Assembly: GCA_037951105.1 (NCBI GenBank)
Contig: JBAMJV010002952.1
Location: forward strand, 124,001 to 188,000
Length of the DNA: 64,000 nucleotides
Source: Echinarachnius parma
Taxonomy: Eukaryota; Echinodermata; Echinoidea; Clypeasteroida; Echinarachniidae
Reading direction: 5' to 3'
Shown piece after piece: positions 54,580-64,000 of this stretch (its first letter is position 1; each line of letters opens with the position of its first letter). The notes below the pieces were generated by a model. The model was given only the letters and a program-made list of their open reading frames with translations. It ran no database searches and was not told the origin of the DNA. A program made the translations under genes and the position numbers.

Positions 54580-56289
54580 CATAGGCGCCGGAAGTGGGGG
54601 GGCAGGGGGGCGGCCGCCCCCCCCAATCCAAAAAGTGGGGGGGCAAAACGCGTTTTTGCCCCCCAAAAAAGCCCCCCCCCCCCTCAAAAAAAAGGAAAAA
54701 AAAGAAAAGAAAGAAAGAAAGCAAGAAAAAGGAAAAGAACAAATTAAATGTATCAGCCAATACTTGTTAATTCTAACGTTTAAAAACTAAGTTATACATC
54801 CATTTAACGTTTTCGCTGCGCGCTTCGCGCGCAAACAAATTATCTCAGTTTGTTGTGTAACTTGCGTATGGTACGTCTGGGGTGGATTTTTGTGTACCGG
54901 TCCACGTAGGTCCTGTGTAGGCTGTTATTGCTCTTGCTGTTTGTGTGACGTGCCCCAAATTGCACAATTTCAAGTATATGAATGCAAAATCTTCCCCGTG
55001 GGAGGGGGATACCACCTCCCAAACCCTCCCCCTCTGGCTCTGACCCAGCCCTCGCCGTCGCTTCGCTCCCTCGGGACTCATTTTTGGCTGTAAGCTATGT
55101 TGTTGAATCATACATAATGTGGCATATGGTTTATGTTTTTATGCACCAAATTACACCATTTCAAGTATATAAATGCAAAATTTTCCCCGTGGGAGGGGGA
55201 AACCCCCTCCCAAATCCTCCCCCTCTGGCTCTGACCCAGCCCTCGCCGTCGCTTCGCTCCCTCGGGACTCATTTTTGGCTGTAAGCTATGTTGTTGAATC
55301 ATACATAATGTGGCATATGGTTTATGTTTTTATGCACCAAATTACACCATTTCAAGTATATAAATGCAAAATTTTCCCCGTGGGAGGGGGAAACCCCCTC
55401 CCAAATCCTCCCCCTCTGGCTCTGACCCAGCCCTCGCCGTCGCTTCGCTCCCTCGGGACTCATTTTTGGCTGTAAGCTATGTTGTTGAATCATACATAAT
55501 GTGGCATATGGTTTATGTTTTTATGCACCAAATTACACCATTTCAAGTATATAAATGCAAAATTTTCCCCGTGGGAGGGGGAAACCCCCTCCCAAATCCT
55601 CCCCCTCTGGCTCTGACCCAGCCCTCGTCGTCGCTTCGCTCCCTCGGGACTCATTTTTGGCTGTAAGCTATGTTGTTGGATCATACATAATGTGGCATAT
55701 GGTTTATGTTTTATGCACCAAATTGCACAATTTCAAGTATATAAACGCATAATTTTCCTCGTGGGAGGGGGATACCCCCTCCCAAACCCTCCCCCTCTGG
55801 CTCTGACCCAGCCCTCAGTCGCTTCGCTCCCATTTTTGGCTATGATGTTGGATCATGACGCATATGTTTTATGTTTGTATGCACCAGAATGCACCATTTC
55901 AAGTATATAAATGCAAAATCTTCCCCGTGGGAGGGGGATACCCCCTCCCAAACCCTCCCCCTCTGGCTCTGCCCCAGCAATCGGTCGCTTCGCTCCCTCG
56001 GGACTCATTTTTGGTTGTAAGCTATGTTGTTGGATCATGTTTTTATGCACCAGATTGCACAATTTCAAGTCAAAAAATGCAAAAGCTCCCTACCGTGGGA
56101 GGGGGGACTCCGCTCAGTCACTTCGCTCCCTCGGGCTTGGTCGCTTTATCCTCGCAATGTCTCACTCTCACCTCTGGCTCAAAGTTGGCAACTCTGTGAG
56201 TGTGGTTGGGCATGAGCCCCTAAACACATAAATCGTGAGCCCCCTTAGGGTTTTGCCCCCCCAATCCAAAACTGCTTCCGGCGCGCCTG
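54580..56289. mobile_element. hAT-like non-autonomous element (1.7 kb) inside an Ig domain
   Basis: An 8 bp target duplication CACGTTGG (54572-54579 and 56290-56297) brackets the element. The uninterrupted coding sequence is known from the paralog (TTGGTACAGGTACTGTG near 53698 in reverse complement). The ends are CATAGGCGCCGGAAG and CTTCCGGCGCGCCTG. CCCCCCCAATCCAAAA occurs near both ends in the same orientation. The interior is the 191 bp tandem repeat; there is no transposase. Confidence 0.88.
54950..56110. repeat. Tandem repeat, 191 bp unit, about 6 copies
   Basis: Three successive intervals of exactly 191 bp (landmark ATGCAAAA at 54982, 55173, 55364 and 55555) with nearly identical units, then two or three shorter, more diverged units toward 56110. 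Each has GTGGGAGGGGGA...CCCCTCCCAAA, GACCCAGCCCTCG and TCGCTTCGCTCCCTCGGGAC. Open frames across it on both strands are by-products. Confidence 0.85.
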
Positions 56290-57770
56290 CACGTTGGTAC
56301 AGGTACTGTGACCTGGACAACACCGACAGATAATAATGATCTGACCATCATATCGTGTAATGAAAATCTTGACCCTTGCAGTGATCCAGATAGTATTTTT
56401 AAAGACCGCGCTGCATACAGCGCAAAGCGGAATGAGACAACGTCGATATTGAACATTAATGTTACAGAATCTACACCTCCTTCACACTCGGAGTGTCGAT
56501 TGGATAATATTGTTGTTCAATCTTTCAAATTGATCGTCATCAATCTGTATATACCCAGCTAGCCACCTGACGTCGTGCCAACCTTGGGCCGATGTCATTT
56601 TCGTTGTAAGGGGACGTTGGGCCAACCTGCGACATGCGACGTCACCGAGACGTTAAAATGTCCGCCAGCCCAACATCAGCTCGGTGTCTTTTTTTTTAAT
56701 GCTGGCCCAACGTCATTTAGCGATTTCGGCCCAACATCAATTATTGACAATGGCCCAATGTCAGTTCTAACGTTGACCCAACATCGATTCCTGACGTTGA
56801 GAGAACATCAAGTTTTGACGTCGGCCCGACGTTAAAATGTCCGCCAGCCCAACATTGTCCCAACATCATTTTGTGATGTCGGGCAAATGTCAATTTCCGA
56901 CAATGGCCCAACACCGAATCATGACATAGGACAGATATCAAATTCTGATGTGGGCTCGACGTTAAAATGTCCGCCAGACCAACATCGTCACTACGTCATT
57001 TTGTGATATTGGCATAACGTCAATTTTCGACAAGGGCCCAACATCAACTCATGACGTTGGATCAACATAACATTATGATGTAGGCTCGCGGTTAAAATGT
57101 CCACTAGCCCAACATTGTCACGACATCATTCTGTGATGTTGAGCCAACGTCAATTTCCGACAATGGCCCAACACCGAATCCAGACATAGGACAGATATCA
57201 AATTCTGATGTGGGCTCGACGTTAAAATGTCCGCCAGCCCAACATCGTCACTATGTCATTTTGTGATATTGGCATAACGTCAATTTCCGACAATGGCCCA
57301 ACATCAACTCATGACATTGGACCAACATAACATTATGATGTCGGCTCGAGGTTAAAATGTCAGCTAGCCCAACATTGTCACGACATCATTCTGTGATGTT
57401 GGCCCAACGTCACTTTCCGCCAATGGCCCAATATCAAATCCTGAAGTTGGTCCAACATCAAATTCTGACGTTGGCCCGACATTAAAATGTCCGCCAGCCC
57501 GACATTAGCCCAACGTTATTTTTTATTGTTGGCCCAACATCAAATCTTGACGTTTGCCCAACATCAAATCTTGACGTTCGCCCGACGTTTGAATTTCCAC
57601 TAACCCAACATTGGCCCAACATCATTTTCTGATGCTGGACCAAGATCACAATTTGACAATGGCCCAATGTCAAATGGCCAGGTCTTGCAAATGGCCAACG
57701 TAGGACCAACATCAAAAACGTAAAAAGAAATGTGAAGACATGCATAGATTCCACGTTTGCTCCATGTACT

Positions 57771-58253
57771 TTGTTTAACCTTTACACACATTCATAAATC
57801 ATAATTCTATTCATATCCTATTCCTACACCTATTGCCTAATCCTAACCTATCATCCTATCGTCCTACAAACACAGGTCGCAATCGGTATAATATATATAC
57901 ACCTCTTCTTAGCATGTATGTTTTGTAATGGTTAGTAATTTCAGAGCGTTGAATCTGAAATAATCCACCTTCAAATCATATTCATAACACTATTTACATG
58001 TGTTATTTATATTCTTATATATCTTTATAAATTATATACAGCAGCAAGGACATGACAAAAGTATATTTTTTAATATAAATGATTCCAAAAATCGAAAATT
58101 TTCATTTCACTTACGATCGCTTATAATCGATCATGAATTGCCCGATAGCAATACTTTTTTTTCTTTACTTTTGAATTACTAACGTTTGTAATCGATTAAA
58201 CGAAATTCAATTCATTATAGATTCTCAAAGCAAGTTAACAAAAATATTATAAG
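57771..58253. other. Unique spacer between outer and inner arms of element C
   Basis: AT-rich sequence without the short repeats and without gene features. Its partner on the right side is the 61900-62040 stretch, which is not similar by eye. Confidence 0.45.
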
Positions 58254-61200
58254 TACCCAGCTAGCTAACTGACATCGGACCGGTGTCGGCAGGTCGTCGG
58301 CAAGATCGTGGTCGGCAAACAGACGTCGCGCCAACATTTCGCCAACGTCGAATTTAAGTTTGAGGTTTTGGAAATTAAATAAGTCGGAAAATGGTTGTAG
58401 TTGAATGTCGTGCCGATGTCATTAAGCTGATGAAAAAATACGTCTCAAATCGCACCAATGCCGAAACTGATACCAATTTAAGAGCTCGATAGAGTGTTGT
58501 AATATTAATGTTGGGCCGATGTCAATAAACCAACATGAATATGACGTTGGCCAATATTGTACCGAAGTCGGAATATATCATTTTAAGAGGTGTCGGACGG
58601 ATGTTATTACTTGGACATCAATATGACATCACAAATATGACGTCAAGCCGATATCGCGCCGATGTCAGAATTGGCAGCAATGACACAAGTCGGCATATAG
58701 TCATGAAATCGATGTTCAGCCGATGTCAATATTCTGACATGAATATGTCATCTCCAATATGACGTCGGGATAATTTCGCGCCGATGTTGGAACTGGTAGC
58801 AATTAAAGAGGTCGGTAAATGGTTGTAACATTGATGTCGGACCAATGTTTTTTATTGGACATCCATATGACATCTCAATTATGACGCCAAAGCGATATCC
58901 TGCCGATGTCATAAATGGCACCAATGTAACTAATCATTAAATAGTCATTAAATGGATGTTGTGCCGATATCAATAATTCGACATGAATATGACATCTCAA
59001 ATATAAAATCGGCCTTCTATCGCCCCGATGTTGGAACTGGTAGTAATTTAAGAGGTCGGTAAAACGTTGTGAAATTTATGTTGGGCCAATGTTATTAATT
59101 AAACATAAATATGACAACTCAAATACAACTTTGGGCCTATACCGCACAGATGTCGGAATTTATAGCAATTTTAAAGGTCGGTGAAAGGTTGTTAAATAGA
59201 TGTCGGGCGGATGTCATTACTCCTACATAAATAAGACATCTCTATTAAGACGTCAGTCCGATATTGTGATGATGTTGGATCTGGTAGCAATTTAAGAGGT
59301 CGGTACATGGTTGTGAAATTGATGTCGGGCCAATGTTTTTAATTGGACCTCAATATGATATCTCAATTATATCGTCACACCGATATCTTGCCGATGTCAG
59401 AATTGGCAGCAATAAAACAAGTAGGCAAATGGTCATCAAATCGATGTTGCGCCCATGTCAATACTGCGACATGAATATATGAGACCCCAGATTTGATGTC
59501 GGTCCGATATTGTGCCGATGTTAGAACTTGTTAGCAATTTAATAGTTATGTAAATGGTGTTTAGTTTGATGACAGCCCGATGTAATTTATTAGACATCTA
59601 TACTATGACGGCAAACATATATTCCGTCCAAGACAGAACCTTCAGCAACGGAACAAGTCGGCAAATGGTAAAATTAATGTCCTGCCATTAATCCGTCATA
59701 AATATGACATCTAAGATATGGCGTCGGTTCGACAGTGTGCCGATGATAGAGCTCTAGCAAATTAAGAGGTCGTTATAATAAATGGTTGTTAATTTGATGT
59801 CGGGCCGATGTAATTAATTAGACATCTGAAATATGACGTCAAACCGTTATCCTGTCGATGTCAAAACCGTTATCAATGGAACAAGTCGGCCAATGGTCAT
59901 TAAATTAATGTCGTGCCCATGTCATTAATCCGACATGAATAAGAAATCTCAAATATGACGTCGGGTTAATATCGCGCCGATGTTGGAACTGGTAGCAAAT
60001 TAAGAGGTTGGTCAAAGATTGTAAAATTGATGTTGGGATTATGTTATTAAATATACATAAATATGACAGCTCAAATATGACGTTGGGTCAATGTTGTACC
60101 GATGTCAGAACTGGCGACCATTTTGCCGGCTTGTTTCATGCTGCCAGTTCTGACATCGGCATGATATCGCTATGGCGTCATCATTGAGATGTCATATTCA
60201 TGTCTAATCACTGACGTCGCCACAACATCAATTTAATGAACATTTGCCGAGTTGTGTCATTGCTGCAAGTTCTTACATCGGCTTGACATCATATTAAAGA
60301 GGTCACATTGATGTCTAATTAATAACATTGGACCGACATTTTACTACCATTTACCGACCTCGTAAATTGCCATCATTTCCGACATCGGCGCGATATTAGC
60401 ACGACGTCACATTGCACATGTCATATTCATGTCGGATTATTGACATCGGCTCAACATCAACTTAATGACTATAAGCCGAGTTGATTCATTGTTGCCCATT
60501 CTGACATCGGCAGGATTTCGGTTCGACGTCAGAATTGATATTTCATATTTTTGTCTCCTTAATAACCCGACATCAATTTCACAACCATTTACCGACCTCT
60601 CTAATTGCTACCAGTTCCAACATCGGCGCGAAATTAGCCCGACGTCATTTATGAGATGTCATATTCATGTAGGACTATTGACATCGGCGCAACATCAATT
60701 TTATGACCATTTGTCATATTTATGACAGATTAATGACAGGACATTAATTTTACCATTTGCCGACTTGTTCCGTTGCTGAAGGTTCTGTCTTCGACGGAAT
60801 ATATGTTTGCCGTCATAGTACAGATGTCTAATAAATTACATCGGGCTGACATCAAACTAAACACCATTTACAGAACTCTTAAATTGCTAACAAGTTCTAA
60901 CATCGGCACAATATCGGACCGACATCATATTTGGGGTCTCATATTTATATCGGAGTAATGACATTGGCCCGACATAAATTTTACAACCTGTTTCCTACCT
61001 TCTATATTGCTACCAGTTCCGATATTCGCGCGATATTAGCCCGACGGCATATTTGACATGTCATATTCATGTTGGAGTATTGACATTGGTGCAACATTGA
61101 TTCGATGACCATTTGCCGACTTGTTTTATTGCTGCTAATTCTGACATCGGCAGGATATCGGTGTGACGCCATAATTGAAATGTCATATTGAGGTTAAATT

Positions 61201-61897
61201 AATAACATTGGGTTAATGTCGGAGTGGCGGACATTTTAATGTCGGGCCAACGTCAGAATTTGATGTTGGCCCTTTGTTGGGTAACTGACATTGGGCCAGT
61301 ACCAACAATTAATGGTAAGCCAACATCACAAAATGACATTGGGCCAATGTTGGGCTGGCGGACATTTTAACGTCGAGCCCACATCAGAATTGTATATATC
61401 TCTCCTATGTCAGGATTCGGTGTTGGGCCATTGTCGGAAATTGACATTGGCTTTACATCACAGAATGATGTTGTGACAATGTTTGGCTAGCGGACATTTT
61501 AACCTCGAGCCCACATCATAATGTTATGTTGGGCCAATGTCATGAGTTGATGTTGGGCCATTGTCAGAAATTGACGTTAGGCCAATATCACAAAATGACG
61601 TGGTTACGATGTTGGGCTGGCGGACATTTTAACGTCGGGCCAACGTCAGAACTTGATGTTCTCTCAACGTCAGGAATCGACGTTGGGCATACGTTAGAAC
61701 TGACATTGGGCCATTGTTAATAATTGATGTTGGGCCGAAATCGCAGACGTTGGGTCAGCATAAAAAAAAAACCGCCGCGCTGATGTTGGGCTGGCGGACA
61801 TTTATACGTCGCATGTTTAATGTAGACCCAACGTCCTCTTACAACGAATTTTACATCGGCCCAACGTTGTCACAATGTCAGGTGGCTAACAGGGTTA
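58254..61897. mobile_element. Inner foldback unit nested in element C
   Basis: A second pair of related ends, TACCCAGCTAGCTAACTGAC at 58254 and the complement of TAACCCTGTTAGCCACCTGA ending at 61897. Between them are about 120 bp repeats with the pattern GACATGAATATGACATCTCA, GCGCCGATGT and GGAACTGGTAGCAATTTAAG. They run forward to about 60115 and in reverse after it, so the centre is near 60120. The end of this unit (61200-61890) also contains outer-type repeats. Confidence 0.7.
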
Positions 61898-62991
61898 TTC
61901 CGTTGTGCTTCCTAAGAATTAGGGGAAAGTGAGTATATAGGTATTGGTAAAAGTGCCTGATTAACAGACAAATGTCAACTTTTTGTCAAACTTTGAATCC
62001 CTCCCACACGAGTTCGTGATACGTACACCATGAATACATAATTAGTCGTCATTTATGAGATGTCATATTCATATCGGACTATTGACATTGGCGCAACATC
62101 AGTTTTATGACCATTTGCCGACTTGTTTCATAGCTGCCAGAGGCTGACATCGGCAGGATATCGCTATGGCGTCATCATGGAGATGTCATATTTATGTCTA
62201 ATCATTGACCTCGGCACAACATCAAGTTTACAACCATTTACCGACCTCCTAAATTGCTATCAGTTCCAACATCGGCGCGATATTGGCCCGACGTCATTCA
62301 TGAGATGTCATATTCATGTTGGACTATTGACATCAACGCAACATCAATTTTATGACCATTTGCCGAGTTCTTTCATTGCTGAATGTTCTAACGTCGGCGG
62401 GATATCGGCCTGACATCATATTGTAGATATCATATTGATGTCCAATTAATAACATTGTCCCGACATTACTTTCACAACCATTTACCGATCTCTTAAATTG
62501 ATACCAGTTCCAACATCGGCGCGATATTAGCCTGACGTCATTTATGAGATGTCATATTTATGACGAACTATTGACATTGGCGCAACATCAATTCTATGAC
62601 CATTTGCCGACTTGTTTCATAGCTGCCAGAGGCTGACATCGGCAGGGTATCGCTATGGCGACATCATTGAGATGTCATATTCATGTCTAATAGATTTTTA
62701 TTGGGCCATTGGCGGAAATTGACGTTGGGCCAACATCACAGAATGATGTCGTGACAATGTTGGGCTAGCGGATATTTTAACCTCGAGCCGACATCATAAT
62801 GTTATGTTGATCCAATGTCATGAGATGATGTTGGGCCATTGTCGGAAATTGACGTTATGCCAATATATCACAAAAATGACGTAGTGACGATGTTGGGCTT
62901 GCGGACATTTTAACCTCGAGCCAACCGCGATAAGCCGACATCCGGCCAACAACTTATGACATCGGCACGACGTCAGGTGGCTAGCTGGGTA

Positions 62992-63215
62992 CATGTAAGA
63001 GAGATTAGAGGTGAACATCCAGTGTACTCAATGCAGCTACACACATTAATGGCGCGCTATGACTGCTAACCATGTGTTGCCCCCAAACATAATGTCTATA
63101 AATCTATATTTCCGAACTGAAGTAGCCAAAAGGAACCAATGATTCTAATCGATAAAAGAAGATATTTTCAGTTTTCTTTCTAGTATGAATATAGAATGAA
63201 TGTTGGAAATCTTTA
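62992..63215. other. Third copy of class C spacer sequence
   Basis: Closely matches 53960-54210 in the same orientation (shared ATTAATGGCGCGCTATGACT and CCATGTGTTGCCCC). It implies that another class C gene pair once followed, or lies beyond the window. Confidence 0.6.
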
Positions 63216-64000
63216 AAGGTATAGTGAAATCCCGGCTTTGATTCAGGTTTATAGCTTTGAATATGTGCCTATATTGATATACCACACTCTTTTTTTCAAA
63301 AAAATCCTTAAGTTGGGCAAAAAAGGTAAATTTCATGCAACTTTTTGGCTTTTTTTCGCATCGGCGTTCCATACTATCGGGTCATGATCGGGTCATGATG
63401 TCACATGAGGACCACAACACGGAGTTCAAAGTTCGAATGTGCATGGTTTACATGCATAGTCTTTGACTTGCTAGTAAAACAAACTCGTATTTACTTGGAA
63501 ATTGAGGCTTATTAAACTGAAATGCCTAAGAAATGCATTGTAGCAGGATGCAGCAACACATCTGAGTGTGAATCCTCCATGATATAAATTTAAACAAATG
63601 TTTGCAAATATTAAAACAAATCGAAATAATATCTCTCTGTCAACGTGAGTAGATACAATCAGCGTATACGTCTACTGCGATTGTCCTTATGTGACGTCAC
63701 AAAGATGACGTCATTTTTTCTTCGCCCGGACTCAATTTTTTTTACGGGGGTTCTTAAAGTGAATTTACAAGTTGATTTTTTTATTTTACCGGGTTTTCCC
63801 ACGAGAAAAATATGTTTTTTATTAGTAATCTTCATGAAAATCTACCTTAGATACAGTAAGACACAATTTTGAGGTAGTTTTCTACACAGAAATCCCGGGT
63901 AACTGCTCCTGATTTTAAAAATACTAAAGACACTGTCCATAATTTATGTTTCTGATTAAATTCAAAGGTATCTTGATTTTAAGTATATATTTGTATTGCT
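63216..64000. other. Unassigned right edge
   Basis: AT-rich. Contains a short THAP-like coding start (63522) and TGACGTCA sites near 63691. Otherwise no supported feature. Possibly a further transposon (a GTGAAATCCCGG motif at 63223, AGAAATCCCGGG at 63888). Confidence 0.35.
63522..63587 (+). pseudogene. THAP-domain N-terminus-like fragment
   Basis: The 21-codon frame starts MPKKCIVAGCSN, with Cys5 and Cys10 spaced as in the C2CH start of THAP domains (found in P-type transposases and some host proteins). It then stops at TAA 63585. The rest of the domain is not visible. It could be a first exon or a transposon remnant; short length keeps confidence low. Confidence 0.3.

Larger units (their letters stand above)
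54437..56550 (+). pseudogene. Class C receptor fragment split by a hAT-like element
   Basis: Leader and the start of domain 1 (MDATLRL... to the first Cys at LICHVG) are coded at 54437-54579. A 1.7 kb insertion follows, and domain 1 resumes at 56298 (TGTVTWTTPT) through the second Cys region (SECRLD) to FKLIVIN near 56545, where the foldback element begins. The leader matches that of the intact copy at 15315-17147, while the partner at 53846 matches that of 17799. No later domains remain before the foldback element. Dead. Confidence 0.85.
56552..62991. mobile_element. Foldback element C (6.4 kb), arms made of short repeats
   Basis: The ends are a perfect inverted repeat of 28 bp beginning TACCCAGCTAGCCACCTGAC, at 56552 and ending at 62991. 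The arms consist of degenerate short units such as GACGTTGGGCCAACATC and CGGACATTTTAACGTCG. The right side repeats the left in reverse complement. Left flank is class C domain 1 coding sequence and right flank is class C spacer sequence; they do not abut in any intact copy, and no target duplication is visible, so the insertion site has been rearranged. No coding capacity. Organisation resembles sea urchin TU elements (inference). Confidence 0.85.

Noticed and set aside
54845..56231. Many proline- and glycine-rich frames on both strands
   Set aside because: They follow the 191 bp tandem repeat and change only with it; no codon bias or domain.

Overview
The window looks like nuclear DNA of a marine invertebrate, most plausibly a deuterostome such as an echinoderm or hemichordate. 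It is AT-rich, with genes widely spaced between layers of transposable elements. There are metazoan immunoglobulin-type receptors, a Ty3-type LTR retrotransposon, CR1/L2-like LINEs, hAT-like MITEs, and very long foldback elements built from short repeats, reminiscent of the TU foldback elements described from sea urchins. The species assignment is inference.

The backbone is a cluster of about ten related, intronless genes for type I membrane proteins. Each has a leader peptide, three Ig-like domains, one membrane helix and a tyrosine-rich cytoplasmic tail of about 230 residues. Three ectodomain classes share nearly the same tail. Class A: 1-1086, 1170-1576, 1863-3768, 10705-11145, 31946-33831, 35724-37661. 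Class B: 8569-10419 and 18732-20317. Class C: 15315-17147, 17799-18420, 47352-53846, 54437-56550. Open single-frame copies are at 8569-10419, 15315-17147 and 35724-37661. The copy at 31946-33831 is broken by one missing base. The others are frameshifted, truncated or split by insertions. The tail carries repeated (I/V)DEDGYExP-type motifs, an ITIM-like SSYRDI, two YxxM motifs and a C-terminal YEN motif, so these are candidate phosphotyrosine-signalling receptors. Ligands and functions cannot be read from sequence.

The genes lie mostly on the minus strand in repeated units of 3' flank, gene and 5' flank, so the cluster grew by segmental duplication. The class C genes also occur as divergent pairs, and the two pairs (15.3-18.4 kb and 47.4-56.5 kb) are inverted copies of each other. 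Most remaining DNA is insertions into these units: a foldback element with a nested mariner-like element (5520-7871), a 5'-truncated LINE (11734-14300), large inverted-repeat element A (20864-28261, carrying a tandem array of tRNA-Ala-like sequences), large inverted-repeat element B (38802-44931, carrying palindromic MITEs and a dead LINE), a hAT-like MITE (45766-46662), an LTR retrotransposon with matching LTRs inside a receptor tail (47913-52591), a second hAT-like element inside an Ig domain (54580-56289), and a 6.4 kb foldback element (56552-62991). Because many insertion boundaries can be checked against uninterrupted paralogous sites in the same window, several target-site duplications can be read directly.

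The most interesting candidate system is the receptor cluster: variable ectodomains on a homogenised signalling tail, with many dead copies. This resembles the birth-and-death behaviour of immune or allorecognition receptor families.
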